NCBI GenBank assembly: GCA_024180945.1
Contig: JAKSGN010000038.1
Span: 186,001 to 250,000, forward strand
DNA from: Macrophomina tecta
Taxonomy: Eukaryota; Ascomycota; Dothideomycetes; Botryosphaeriales; Botryosphaeriaceae
Reading direction: 5' to 3'
Length of the DNA stretch: 64,000 nt
Positions 1-11,149 of the stretch are shown here, in pieces. The notes beneath the pieces are model-generated. The model saw nothing but the letters and a program-made list of their open reading frames with translations. It had not been told where the DNA came from and made no database searches. A program made the position numbers and the translations under genes. Every line of letters starts with the position of its first letter. Position 1 is the first letter of the stretch.

Positions 1-1270
1 AATACCGCTAATATCGAATAAAGGCTCCCGCATCTCTTCTTTCCTTAGTAGAGATCGCTAATAGTAGAGATAGCGGGCTCTAGAGAACTAGTAGTAGCAT
101 AGTATAACTAGATCCGGGATAATATAGAAGGAGTACTTATCTATATAAATAGAAGTATAGTTAACGGCTATATAGGCATAGCTATAATAGCCCCTAATAT
201 ATATATAAGCCGTAAGAGGTATATTAGGTCGACTAGATATACTATAGTCTACGTAGCGGAGCTCTAAGAGATTAAAATAGTACTAGAAATCGCAAGCACG
301 GCTATCTCGTAGGGTATTATAAGATTCTTTATATTTATAAATAACTAAGCAGCGCTATAAGCCCTAATCTATCCTAGTAATTATTCCGGCTAGTAGATAC
401 TCGTATCGGTTATCTTAAAGCTATAATAGCTCCGGGGGGTAGGTACTTTCTTTAATTTCTACTAGATCCCCGCTCACTAAGGTATCCCTAGCAACGAATT
501 AGTAGATACGTTAGTAAAAGCAGCAGCATAGCAAGGGCGCACTTTAGAGACTAGAGATCGCGCTATAGAACCACGCACGCAAGATAGCTTAATAGCGGCA
601 CTTAGATAATCTATTTATTAGATAGTAATAGAGGAGTAGAAGAAGCTCTAGCGAGAGAACGCACGCGGGCGTTAACTATTTAAGATAGCACCTAAACTAA
701 TAAAAAAGTTACTAGAGCTCTATCGTAGTATACTAAGAGTACTAAGCTCGCTAATTATATAGATAAGAACTAGTAAGATTAGCCTACGGTACTTTCTCTA
801 CTAGAGGAAAGTACTAGGCATAATATCCGGTAAATACGAATACGGGTAAGAACTATAAATAGTTAGTTATGTACTATACACGTATAGTAGATTTAACGAA
901 CTAAGGCTTACCTTCCGTACACTGAATAAGAAGGGTAGGAGACGCTAGATAATAAATCTAAGAAAGCTACTAAACTAGCGCAGCACCACTATAGTAGTAG
1001 TAAAGTTTATAATAGCAACTAAGCTCCTCGGGCAATTTAGAGTGATATTATACTTATAGCATAAAGCTTAACACTAGAGGAAGACGGAATAGTATACGGA
1101 GATTACTAGCGCTACGGAAAAACCGTAGCGCTAAGAGACATGTACGTAGAGATATATAGAGTAGATAGAGAGCAGGCCGGACTCCGCTGTCTTAATTAGG
1201 CTTAAACGGGCCTAGCGGGCGCAGTAAAGCCGGCTAAGCGCCGCATAGCTACTATCGGCGGCTAGAACGG
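1..1270 (+). pseudogene. LINE (Tad1-like) ORF2 C-terminal relic, RIP-degraded
   Basis: This is the 3' part of a non-LTR retrotransposon polyprotein, with the end of the RNase H domain and the cysteine/histidine tail. Near 481-530 the frame reads GIPSNELVDTLVKAAA, the last conserved block of LINE RNase H, followed by SLIAALR near 590. Further on it reads RTSKISLRYFLY and YVLYTYSRFNELRLTF, which match the better preserved copy of the same family at 33690-34410 (RTGKIGLRHFLH, HVLYTCSRFSELRLTF). Cysteines have become tyrosines and tryptophan/glutamine codons have become stops, as RIP predicts. The 5' part lies outside the window. The frame runs to the ATT tract at 1278, which would be the LINE tail. 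Family assignment is firm; the exact 3' end is approximate. Confidence 0.8.
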
Positions 1271-1277
1271 TCTATAA

Positions 1278-1307
1278 ATTTATTATTATTATTATTATTA
1301 TTATTAT
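1278..1307. repeat. (ATT)n microsatellite, probable LINE 3' tail
   Basis: About ten perfect ATT repeats follow directly after the LINE relic. Simple-repeat tails of this kind are usual at LINE 3' ends, so this most likely marks the terminus of the first LINE. Confidence 0.85.
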
Positions 1308-1319
1308 CGGACTTATTGG

Positions 1320-3100
1320 AGGGTCTTAATAGGCGTAAAGCGCGCAACCTACAATGATAATATAAGATAGCGGTAAGGGGAGGCTCTTAAAGAATTATAG
1401 GCTAGTCGTATAGAGACTTAACTCGTTAAAGACATAGGCCAGCTTAGAATAGAAGGAGACATAAGCTTAGTTAGTAGAAGAGGGTAGAGTAGATCGCCTA
1501 GCGTGGAATCTAGTCCGTTACCCCTTCTGCAAGACACGGTCGGCCTATTATAGGGAGACCCTTATAGATAACGCGAAATGGGGACCTAGTAAGTATAGGG
1601 TGTTGCGCCTTTGTACAACATCTAGGCTTCCCGCGGGGCGTAGTGCGTAGCAGCTACTGCTGGCTCCGAGGACCTTACCCCTTTACTGGGCTCTGACCCT
1701 CGGTACACCTAGATGGCAGGCAGGATCACGTCTTGGCCGGAGAGACTGCCGGAGAGACTACTGCGTGGCTCGAGAGAACGAATACGCGTGTCGGTATGCG
1801 TAGAGACGGGACTGTTCGCCTCTAAACCCAATGCTAAAGCAAACGAGAATGAACTAAATAGAAGGTTTTTAGGATAGAACGCCGGCGATGCATGCTTAAG
1901 GAGTAAATAGGGATTACTTAGGTAGGAGGAGTTTAGCCCGGCCCTAACTATAGAGGCTGCAATGAGAGAAGCCGGCTAAAAACTAAGGTAGGGGCCTAGA
2001 TAGACCTTTAGGAGACTAAAGATTATAGGCATGTCGAACCCTACTACAACTTATATATAGATATAATTGTATAATTTTCTACCCTATAACGAGTACGGTC
2101 TTCTCTTTAACGAATCTATTTGCACCTCCTTTTAGGGAGAGGCTCTTATATAAGAAAAGAAGGAGGCTAAGTAAGTAGTACTAGGGAACTACCCTTAAGA
2201 CCTTACCCTATTCACGGACGGGGCAGAGGATAAATACTTTAGCGTAAGAGTAGCGTAGAGAAGGATAAATAGCTCTTAAATAATAAGGGCCGCGCCGCTT
2301 AGTAAGGAGCTTACTATATTAGACGCTAAGCTATACGCCATTAGTATAGTGCTCGAAATAGCAGTAGCTTCTAGCTAAAGCGTGGCTAGGATCTTTACTA
2401 ACTCTTAACGAGCTATTAAGCTTATCCGAGACTCTTTAATGGAGGGGAGCTCGATACTAAGGGAGATCTTGCAGAACTACTAAGTATACTATAAAAGAGG
2501 AGGAAGAGTTATCCTTTACTAGACGCCTAGCTATACGGGAGTACCGGGGAACGAGCTCGTAGATAAGGCAACTAAAAAAGCCGCTAGGCTACCCTCGAAG
2601 GAGCTTAAAGCTACTTTTCTTAGCTATCTAAAGTAGACGATCTAGAAGCGTAGGAATACGCTAGTAAAGAAAAACGACCTGCGGATACTCGACGCCCCTA
2701 AAGAGATATTAGCGCGCTATCTATAGCTAAAGACGAATCACGCCTACACCGGAGTCTACCTCTATAGATTCCGTAAGATAGACAGCCCCAGATACTAGTA
2801 GTATAAACCACGACTCTTAAATAGTTAATTACCTATTGTTCGCTTGTAGGAGGTGGTACTAATAAAGAGAGGTTTTTAAAAAGGCCTTAAAGAAATAGGG
2901 TATTACGCTTACTAGGGACTTCGCTAGCAATCGCATGAAGGCCTTTACGAAAGAGGGAGTCGGCCCATTACTAACTTTCCTGCGGGAGACAGTAGTAGGC
3001 CGACGGGCAATATAGTTAGATAATAGTAGAGGAGATAGCTGGGATATCGAACGTCTTGATAATCCCTCTATTATATACTAATCTACACCTAAAATCTTCT
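1320..3100 (+). pseudogene. Second LINE relic (RNase H and C-terminal part), RIP-degraded
   Basis: This is a different LINE from the one at 1-1270. The frame carries a recognisable RNase H domain. FTDGAEDKYFSVRVA near 2211 holds the first catalytic Asp. LDAKLYAISIVLEIAVAS near 2310-2370 is the middle block, and GVPGNELVDKATKKAARLPS near 2537-2600 is the last block. The C-terminal stretch to about 3020 reads on with RIP-type stops. Upstream (1320-2200) coding is too eroded to name. A short GC-rich stretch at about 1610-1850 is much less mutated than its surroundings and contains a tandem copy of GCCGGAGAGACT. Between 3100 and 3200 the sequence becomes less AT-rich and holds no recognised feature. 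Confidence 0.7.
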
Positions 3101-3199
3101 CCTTTTCCTTCTCTCTCTTCTATTTCCTACGCTTGAACAGCTCTGCCGCATGGGCAGCACGGAAACCAGGAGGGCATTAGGCCCAAAAGTAGGCCCCTG

Positions 3200-4480
3200 C
3201 TAGACAGCATTGCCTGCAAGAAAAGACGGATCTCTTACCTTAACGTTTCTTTAAATAAATGTGTATCTAGGCGTTATCCTCAGGATAGTATACTGCCATA
3301 AGCCAAGGGCTTGCATGCAGTATGAATACTACTACTACTACCTACGTTTCATACTACCTAATATATTATTAAATAACTCTTGCAGTAACGCCTCCCATGC
3401 TTCTTGTAATGCTTGTTCTAGCTTCTCTCTAATATAATCTTTACTCCCAGCTATAGTAGAAAGGTCTGGATAGAGCTCTAGAACCTTAGCTTTAAGATGA
3501 AACCAGAGGTGTTCAATAGGATTTAGATCTAGACTATACGGCGGCTATTTAATCACATTAATGCGTCTCTGGCTAAGCCAATCCTTAACCTTATTAGCAG
3601 TATAAATAGGCGCATTATCCTGCATAAATATCATACCTCTACGGTATACTTTAGGTATGTTTTCCTTAAGAACTTCGAGGTAGGAGTTTGCTGAATACCC
3701 ACCCCTCTTAGCCGGAGGATTACGTACTATAATATATAACGGTGACCTTCCTCTCTTACCAGAAAATGCGCCCCAAACCATAACTGAAATGTCCTTGCCT
3801 TTCTTATAAATTTGGACTATTTCTGGGTTCCATTTCTGGCACGGAACGCGGAAGCACTACTCGCGTTTCTTGCCCTTGCCGCGCTCCGCAGAGCACTTAT
3901 CTGACCAGATAATATTCGCCCATTGTTGTTCGCTCCACTCCAAGTGCTCGAGTGCCCAGGCAAGCCGGATAGCCGCATGTTCAGGTGAGAGTTCTGGACG
4001 GCCGGCACACCGCCATTTTTTGATGTTATATACGTCTAAGAGACGTGCGATGGTTCGGTTGTGGCAGGTAACGCCTATAGCTTCCCGCACGTCTCTATAC
4101 GTGTATTTTGGGTGCGCACGTACAACGCGCAGTATATGTCGAGTTTCAAGGTCTGAGAGGCATTTAGGACGGTTAGAGCGAGGCTGCGTGCGCCCGTCGT
4201 TGCGTAGCGGAGCGAGGAGGTTGGTGTTGGGAACGGACGAGCTGGGCACGCCTAGCTCCTTGCGAAACCAGGCGCTTTTCTTGCCCAATGCCTTACAGGC
4301 AAGCAGGATACCGCGCTGATGTAGAGAGTAGGGTTGATTAGGAGTATGCTTGCCAAAGAGCTCGTTCAAAGAAGTGCGTTGTGGGGGCATTGGGTGGTGT
4401 AGAAGATTGAAGGGGTGCGCGCGTGCGACGCGTTTTGGCGCGCCTCGCTTAAGTAGCCCAGAACTTTTGTCAGGTCACTG
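3200..4480 (-). mobile_element. Tc1/mariner DNA transposon inserted in a Helitron
   Basis: The element is defined by its transposase relic (3338-4390). Its right terminus is placed at 4480, because the flanking Helitron frame reads NARSQFY exactly up to the TA at 4481-4482 and is then lost. Read on the minus strand, the end starts CAGTGACCTGACAAAAGT, which resembles terminal repeats of this superfamily. The left terminus is not secure. A weakly similar stretch containing CAAAAGT at about 3184 and another starting near 3209 are both candidates. Base composition is much closer to normal than in the LINEs to the left, so it was only lightly hit by RIP. Confidence 0.65.
3338..4390 (-). pseudogene. 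Tc1/mariner DD34E transposase with two amber stops
   Basis: One continuous frame of 350 codons runs from an ATG at 4390 (MPPQRTSLNELFGK) to a stop at 3338, the usual length for this family. The N-terminal half is a helix-turn-helix region (RDVREAIGVTCHNRTIARLL). The catalytic core follows: WSDKC, then FMQDNAPIYT, then LNPIEHLW. The spacing between the second Asp and the Glu is 34 residues, giving DD34E. Two in-frame TAG codons interrupt it at 3857 and 3545. Both sit where a Trp is expected (RE-W-CFRV and IK-W-PPYS), so both are single G-to-A changes. The residue after the first catalytic Asp is Lys where family members usually have Glu, again a G-to-A change. There are no frameshifts. The copy is inactive but recent. 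Confidence 0.92.
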
Positions 4481-4482
4481 TA

Positions 4483-5309
4483 GAACTGACTGCGTGCGTT
4501 GACCTGTCGGCACATCAGGGTGTTGAAAACGACGTACCGCCAACGGGGACGGCGAGCAAAGCGGCCGTCCTTATACTTCATAAGGTGGTCCAAGTAGTCC
4601 GGGTATTTAACTGCATGGGGACGCGGCATCAAGAAGTCCGCCTTGCCAAGCGGGTAGAGGGTTGGGAAAGCGAGCGATAACAGCTGCGTCGTTTGATTGA
4701 ATTCTGAAAGAGGAGTAGACCTGATTCTTGGTAGCTCTAGGTGGTCCTGCTGCTGTGGCGCTGGCGGGCCTCCCAAAGCTGCTGTCGGAGCTGATCTAAT
4801 TGGCCTTGGTCAGGTGCCACGTTGGGCACAGCGGAGACCTGGGCGGTGAATTCTTCGTCCTCGGGAAGCGGTTCAGCGTTGGGGGCGATATCTGTACGCC
4901 GCAACTCGTCGTCCTCCAGCGGGTTTTCGAGAATGGCCATATCATCCAGGACGTCGCCGTTCTCTGGCAATTGAGAGAGAGCATGCTCATCAACGGTAAA
5001 ATCGGCATAGGCAGGGTGAATTTTCGCGTAAGGATACGAGCCATTTCCTGACGGCAGACTGTCGTACACGGAAGTTTCGCCAGAACTGACGTTGTAATCC
5101 GGGATCGTCGGTAGTATCGGCTGGGCGGAAGATAATAACCTCAAGATCCCGCGGTAGCGTGGGTAATTGATCGTACACTTTTCCCGTGTCACGCAAGAAA
5201 TTGATGACATGGCCTGTGTATTGATATTGAACTCCGCGGATCTGGTGCACCTCGGTATGGACGTGGATTCTTGAGATCAACATCTCTTCGACTTGTGGAA
5301 GCTGAAGCA
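4483..5309 (-). pseudogene. Helitron Rep/helicase, central part (left of copia insertion)
   Basis: This is the continuation of the Helitron N-terminal region on the left side of the copia element. From 5309 downward it reads LLQLPQVEEMLISRIHVH then TEVHQIRGVQYQY and VINFLRDTGKVYDQLP, typical of the domain that precedes the Helitron replicase (DUF6570-like). It then enters the Helitron-like N-terminal domain: STPLSEFNQTTQLLSLAFPT, LYPLGKADF, DGRFARRPRWRYVVFNTLM, NARSQFY. Two single-base frameshifts are needed, one near 5020 and one near 4770, so the copy is inactive apart from its insertions. The Rep HUH motifs and helicase that should follow are not seen: the frame ends at the mariner insertion (4482), and no Helitron sequence was recognised on the other side. 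Confidence 0.85.
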
Positions 5310-5314
5310 GGTCG

Positions 5315-5540
5315 TGTTGGATTGTGTTGAGTGAAGAGTAGTGAGGTCAGAAAAGAGTAGATTCTGCCTGTCTCCTGAGAGGGAGGTAGGTAGGCTTGCT
5401 TATATACATAAATGAGTGCTTGAATAACCGAGGAGAGTAGAAGCCGATATTATTATCCGAAGCTTGTGAAGATGAGGAGTAGTAAGGAGGTGGCAAAGAG
5501 TAGATGCTAATCTGAGGCAGTAAGGCAAAATAGTCTAACA
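5315..5540 (-). repeat. Copia-1 3' LTR
   Basis: This 226 bp repeat matches 10403-10628 without gaps. I count 11 differences, all G versus A on the plus strand, mostly TpG versus TpA. It is far less mutated than the element's interior. Confidence 0.95.
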
Positions 5541-8500
5541 CACCCCCTTTACGACGTGTACACATTAGGAGGGTCGTGATAGTAAAAGTAGCGTCGAGTG
5601 GACAATAAAAGCAGTAGAGAATAGTAGTTAGTTATCTTATAATTTAGTAATATCTTCGAGTCCAATTTATTAAAGAAAGTATTAATATTTCTATTTATTA
5701 AGGGGTTTAGTAAGTCTATCTATAATTATCTCTGTAGTAGAAGTCTAGGAGATTAAGATATTACCTTCTTATACTTCCTAGTGTAGCCAGTAGCTATATA
5801 TTTAAACATAACGAAGTTTTATAATAAGCTTATAAGTTTCTTCGTTAAGTAGGCGAATTATCTGTGTATTATTACACTAAATCTTTATCTAATGTCTAGT
5901 AGAGAAATCGATTGTTTTAAAGAGGTTTTCCCATTAAATAGTTTCTTTAGCGGTAGCTAAGAGTACGAGTAATTCGGCTTTAGTACTACTTATAGTAATA
6001 GTACGTTACTTAGCTACTTTCTAGTTAATAGGTCCTCTAAAAAGTCGAAAGAGAAAGCCTTAAATGCTCTTTCTAGTATTAATATCTAAAGCAAAAGAGG
6101 CATCGCTAGAAGTAAGAAAGAGATCTTTAGTTAACTAAGTAAATCTAGAAAAAGTAAGAGCGTAGTTCTAAGTATTTACTAGATATTCGAGAACTCGTTA
6201 AGCTAGATAAAGATGCTAAGCTAATGGATTCTATAAGTATTTAGAGAGTCGTAATACTACGTAAGCGATATTAGGTCTAGTATAAACTATAGTATAATTA
6301 ATTAATCCAACTTTCTATTAATAGATATAGATATCTTACTCTATAGCTTATTTAGGATTCTAAGTAATAGGTTTATTAGGTAGGAGAGGAACTAAGCGCT
6401 TCGAGTCTTACTTAACGTTAAATTTAGCGGTAAGTTTCGAGATATATAAGTCTTAGTAAAGTTAGAGTTTACGTTTATCTCTATGCCGGATAATTCTAAT
6501 AGCTAGAAACCATTAAATCTCGCTAAGATATTATATTTCGTAGATTTTAAAGAGTTTGCGCTAAAAGTTATCGATATAGGCAGTATAATCCTTATAATAG
6601 ATAATAACGATATCGTCTATAAAGAAGAATAGGATTATATATTTATTTATAAAGAGGTAGGGAGCTTCTAGTACTTTAATAAGGCCGAGATTTTAAAGTG
6701 TCGTTAATAAGTACTTTTACTAGAGAGCTAGTAACTACTTAAATCTATAGAGTACTTATAAGAGTAAGAGAATAAGTCCGTCCTTAATTTTTATACCTAG
6801 TAGTAGTTTATAGTAGGTTTCTTCATCGATTAGTATATATAGATACGTATTAATAACATCGTATTACCTTAATTTAAGATTAAAAGTGGCTATAATTACT
6901 ATAAGTCCTCTAAAGATACGTATAGCAAGAGTAGTAGCATAGATATTCTAAGCTATCGATTAAAGGTCTTCTCGTATATAGAGTCGAGCTTTAAACTTTA
7001 TAAGGCATTCTTCTTCATCGAACTTATATTTAAATACCTAAGTAAGTAGAAGGATCTATTTCTTTACTATATATACTTAGGTAGCTAAAACTTTTATCTA
7101 GGTTTAGATTTACTCGAGTTTCTTAATTTCTTCGAGAAGAGCATTTATAAATCTATCTCTAAATAGATAATTAAGAAGTTTCTTAAAACTCTTTAGTTCT
7201 AGTAGAAGATTATCTCGATAGAGTATAGTTATCGGCCTTAGAGTATAAATTGCTGCTAAAAAGGTATTATAGAAGATTAATTTTAAATATACTTAAATTT
7301 AAGTAAGAGTTATAGCGTATACTTTCTTTCGTAGTTTTTAAGGCTTCTTAAAAGGATTATTACTATAATTTAGATTTTAATTTCGAGAGCTTTATAAGCT
7401 TGTCTCGGGAATAATTATTTCTTTAGTAATATTGGCTGTAATATCTACTCCTCTTAGTACTCTATTGCCTAGAGCAGCCCCTAGTTATAGTAGAGTATTA
7501 TATTAAGTAGGTAGTAGAGGTCTAAGTCGTTGCTAAGCTTATTCTTACTCTTATTCTTATTTCTATTATTCGAAATATCCTCCTCTAGGTTCTACTAATT
7601 CTAAAGGTATAGGTAATTAATGAGTAGATAAGTCTTTCTTAGCTTAAGATTAATTAGTTACTTAAGCGTCGTTTATTCCTTCGTAGTAGGAGGCAGATTC
7701 GGATTCTTCCTAAGGTACAAAACCGTAGATTAATAGTAGATTAGAAGTATTTAGGGTCTTAATTACTTCTTTTCTAAGAATTTTACCGATATTAGTTTCG
7801 GTAGGGTCGTAGAAGCTTATTTCATTAAAGACGATGTCTCTAGTCCGTATAACTTTATCTTAGCTTAGAATCTATATGCGGAAGATATTAGTTAAATCGT
7901 ATCTAATAAGATATCCGATAAAAGCTCGTTTAGTAAGCTTATACGTACATAGAAGGTCCTTACGTAGAGAGTAGGCTTTATATTTATAGGCCTTAAGGTA
8001 AAAGAGATTTAGTTTATTACTAGTAACTCTCTCGAAAGAAGTAATCTAGCTAAGTTTCTTAAGTAGAGTCCTATTATAGATATAGGCGGCGGCTCTAATA
8101 GTTTTAGACTAAAGTCGTTCTAGAAGATTAGCTCTAATTCGCATAGCTCGTGCTTTAGTAAGAAGTACACCCCCTAAGCGTTTAGAGTATCCGTTTTACT
8201 CGGGTGTTACTAGAGCTAAGGTTTTAAGTGTAATTCCATAATCTATAAGATAGGCGAGAAAGATATTACTAAGTATAGTTTCTCTATTAGTTCTAAAGAA
8301 GATAACTTTACTATAGTAGTATATCTTAATAATTTTAAGTCTATAGATGGCTAGTTCAGCAGTATCTAATTTATACCGGTATATAAATAGAAGGATAAAG
8401 TTTAATAAAGAGCAGACTAAATAAGCTATCTATTTATCTCCGTTATAAGCTAGCGTAAGCTAGAGAAGATTAAACGTAACGCGTAAAAAGAGTTAGAATG

Positions 8501-10402
8501 GTTCTTCTTCCTTATCTAGTAATCGCGAGATAAGGCGGTAAGCCTTTAATAGAGCGTAGGTCTTATAGTACTAAAGTAGTTAATTAAATAGAGTAATACT
8601 AGTACCTTTAGTAAATTCTTTAAGGTATTAAAGAGTTTCCTAGCTAGCGTAGCTAAGGATTTAGTACTAGTTAGTAATCTATGCGGCTTTAGTTACGAAA
8701 GCAGTTGGTTATAATACAATAAGTAAAGAGTAAGCTTAGAGAGTTACTACGTTACGCTCGAGATAAAAATAACTATTATATTATTTAGTAAAGCAAAGGG
8801 TGTTATTATTCTTACTAAGAGTGCTACTCCTTAGATTCTAGTTAATTCCTACTTCGAGAGCTTTATTAAGTAATATAAGATTAGCTATAAAAGATAGGAA
8901 TATTATAACGTTATAGAGAGTAATATAGCCTTTTCTAGATAGTATCTTAATATTTACAGTAACTATTCCGTAGGCCGTAATTAGTATAGTAGTTTCCCTG
9001 CAGGTAAGGTATTCGTCTGGTTTAGTAGCTCTAGTTTATATAAATCTATCTTATATAAAGCTATTATAGATATAATAATCGGTTCTAGAGTCTAGAATCT
9101 AGAATAATTAAAGAGAGGTATTAGCTCTTCTTATAGAGTAGCTAATAACTAAAAATAAGGCGACTTCGATTAAAGAAGATTTACTTTAACTATTAGTAGT
9201 AGTAGTAGATTAGAAACTAGGTTATCTTTCTCTTTCTCGATTTAGTACATAGTCAACTTTTACTTTAATTTTTAGATCCTTAAGTCTTTCATTAACATGT
9301 ATTTAAGTAGCCTTATTTAGTTTCTAATACTTTAGCCGTATATCCTCGTTTAAGTAAAAGCATTCCTTATACTAGTAATTAAGACCATAGATATAAGGTA
9401 GCTTATCGTTATTTTCCTATTCCTTGCCCTTGAAAGTGGCTGGGAAGGCTAAGTACTTTAAAGACTTAGAGGATTTCTCGAGATTTTCAATCCGTAGGTG
9501 TTATCGATAGTCCTTAATAGCTTTGTAAAGAGATAGCTTATTAGTCTAGCCTTGTAAGATATGTAGTTCTATCTAAGAGTAGGTAGAGTCGATACCTCGA
9601 AGTAAGAGAAGAAAATCTCTAACTAGTTAGTCGTCTTTAACTTAAGAAATATCTCGTTATTTTACCTTAGTATAGACTTCTTTCTAGGATTAAAGCCATC
9701 TCTTAATATTCTAGTTAACTAGTCCTTGCTTAAGCTGGTTATATTACTGCTTAAGCTCTAGGTTAGTGGCTTTATTAGTTGGTGCAAGCTTGGCTTTAAG
9801 CGTCGTTAAGTAGGTCTAGGAATAATTATCAAAATCGGTGTTGCTAATATAGGGCAGTAGGTTTATAGCAATTAAGTCCTAAATATAGGTTGCAAGATTA
9901 GCAAGTACCTTTTATTATTTTTCGTAGAGTACGTAGTTAGCTCGGTAGTTACTTATCTTATAGTCGTAGGTAAGCTTCTTATTAGTAGTAATAGTGCCCT
10001 AAATAGTTAGCTTTATAGGCTTTGGAGTGCCCTCGGGTTTAGTTATTAGTAAAAAATCAACAAGGCCCTAGATATTAGTATTTTAAGCTCTTCCTTTCAC
10101 TAAGAATAGCCAGTAATTCCAGTCCGAAGACTTAGTAAGAATATAAGATTTCGTAAAGTCTCCTATATTGTCAGTAATAGTAGTTGCCGAGAAAGTTAAT
10201 AGTCCAGTTGGATCCACATAGAGGTGGTAACTAGTATAGTTCCGAGTTAAGTAATTAGTCTAGTCGCCGTAGCCTATAACCGGGCAGAAGCCGTAGATGT
10301 GATAGTAGTTACATCTTAGTAAAGAGTACTCATTTAAGTAGACGAGTTAATCAGCAAAGAGCTAAGAAGTAGGGTAGTCTTAGCGCTCCCCGGGCTCATA
10401 AC
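5541..10402 (-). pseudogene. Copia-1 Gag-Pol relic, RIP-degraded
   Basis: Order on the minus strand, from right to left, is Gag, protease, integrase, reverse transcriptase, RNase H, the Ty1/copia order. The protease start is visible near 9080-9110 as ILDSRTDYYIYN, where the active-site LDSGA has lost Gly to Arg. The reverse-transcriptase active site reads FFIDDIVII at about 6603-6626, keeping both Asp residues. The frame is broken by many TAG and TAA codons at positions expected to be Gln or Trp. Interior length (4.86 kb) is normal for one Gag-Pol frame, so no further insertion is hidden here. Confidence 0.88.
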
Positions 10403-10628
10403 TGTTGGATTGTGTTAAGTAAAGAGTAGTAAGGTCAGAAAAGAGTAGATTCTACCTGTCTCCTAAGAGGAAGGTAGGTAGGCTTGCTTATATACATAAA
10501 TAAGTGCTTGAATAACCGAGGAGAGTAGAAGCCGATATTGTTATCCGAAGCTTGTGAAGATGAGGAGTAGTGAGGAGGTGGCAAAGAGTAGATGCTGATC
10601 TGAGGCAGTAAGGCAAAATAGTCTGACA
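10403..10628 (-). repeat. Copia-1 5' LTR
   Basis: This is the right-hand copy of the 226 bp LTR, carrying the promoter end of the element. The adjacent primer-binding site is GTTATGAGCCC at 10392-10402 on the minus strand. The same site recurs in the copia elements at 48045 and 55317. Confidence 0.95.
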
Positions 10629-10633
10629 GGTCG

Positions 10634-11149
10634 ACATCAGGCATTTCGCCGGGATCCAGGCTGTTGCCGTCAGAGAAAAGAAGTGGCATATCATCCGCCT
10701 TGCCTTGGTCACGACGGTGACGACAGCGGCTGCAGACTCCAGAGGCATCCAGTTTCATGTGGAACCACCGCTCTTGACATCTCGTGCAAGTTTCCAGCTT
10801 ATCCTTTCCCAACTCACCATGGAAGTCTTTGACGAGCTTAAGGTCCGCAGCAGAAAGTGCCTCGTCAGTAAAGGAAAAATCTTCTGCTTGAGGATCAAGA
10901 GGTGGGTCAGGAAGGGTGATCGTTGCAGAAGATTGCGTTGGAGTAGCAGGCTCTGAGTGCTGTAACTGCTCCGAAATAGAGCTACGACGAGACGCGTTTG
11001 AGGAGGAGCTTATAGAGATAGAGCCCCTACGACTGCTACGAGCTTGTCTGATATCGATACGACAGCCGTTACAGTCAAGATACTTCTCGCCATCATCGTC
11101 ATCAAAGAACCACGTCCTTATCCTCTCGTGGCCTCGGCGAAGATACCAT
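10634..11149 (-). pseudogene. Helitron N-terminal coding part (right of copia insertion)
   Basis: This open frame carries the N-terminal portion of a fungal Helitron protein. It starts with a Cys-containing segment (FDDDDGEKYLDCNGCRIDI), then a Ser-rich linker, then CTRCQERWFHMKLDASGVC with SRC, which look like zinc-binding pairs before the DUF6570-like domain. It ends in GEMPDVDL at 10634. If the copia element and one GGTCG copy are removed, the frame passes straight into LLQLPQVEEML at 5309 with no shift. No ATG start is present: the frame runs upstream into the probable solo LTR at 11150, so the true N-terminus has been lost or displaced. Confidence 0.82.

Larger units (their letters stand above)
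5315..10628 (-). mobile_element. Ty1/copia LTR retrotransposon 1, complete, with TSD GGTCG
   Basis: This is a full element of 5314 bp read on the minus strand. Two 226 bp LTRs (5315-5540 and 10403-10628) begin TGTTGG and end TAACA/TGACA. The five bases GGTCG flank both sides (5310-5314 and 10629-10633). A primer-binding site GTTATGAGCCC lies against the 5' LTR (10392-10402), and a polypurine tract AAAGGGGGTG lies against the 3' LTR (5541-5550); together these fix the orientation. The interior is heavily RIP-mutated and holds the Gag-Pol relic. The element sits inside a Helitron coding frame. Confidence 0.95.

Noticed and set aside
3170..3240. Left terminal repeat of the mariner element
   Set aside because: Similarity to the right end is too weak to fix a boundary; only an approximate start is given.
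3870..5051. Plus-strand ORFs of 83-149 codons
   Set aside because: Complementary to the mariner transposase and Helitron frames; no independent support.
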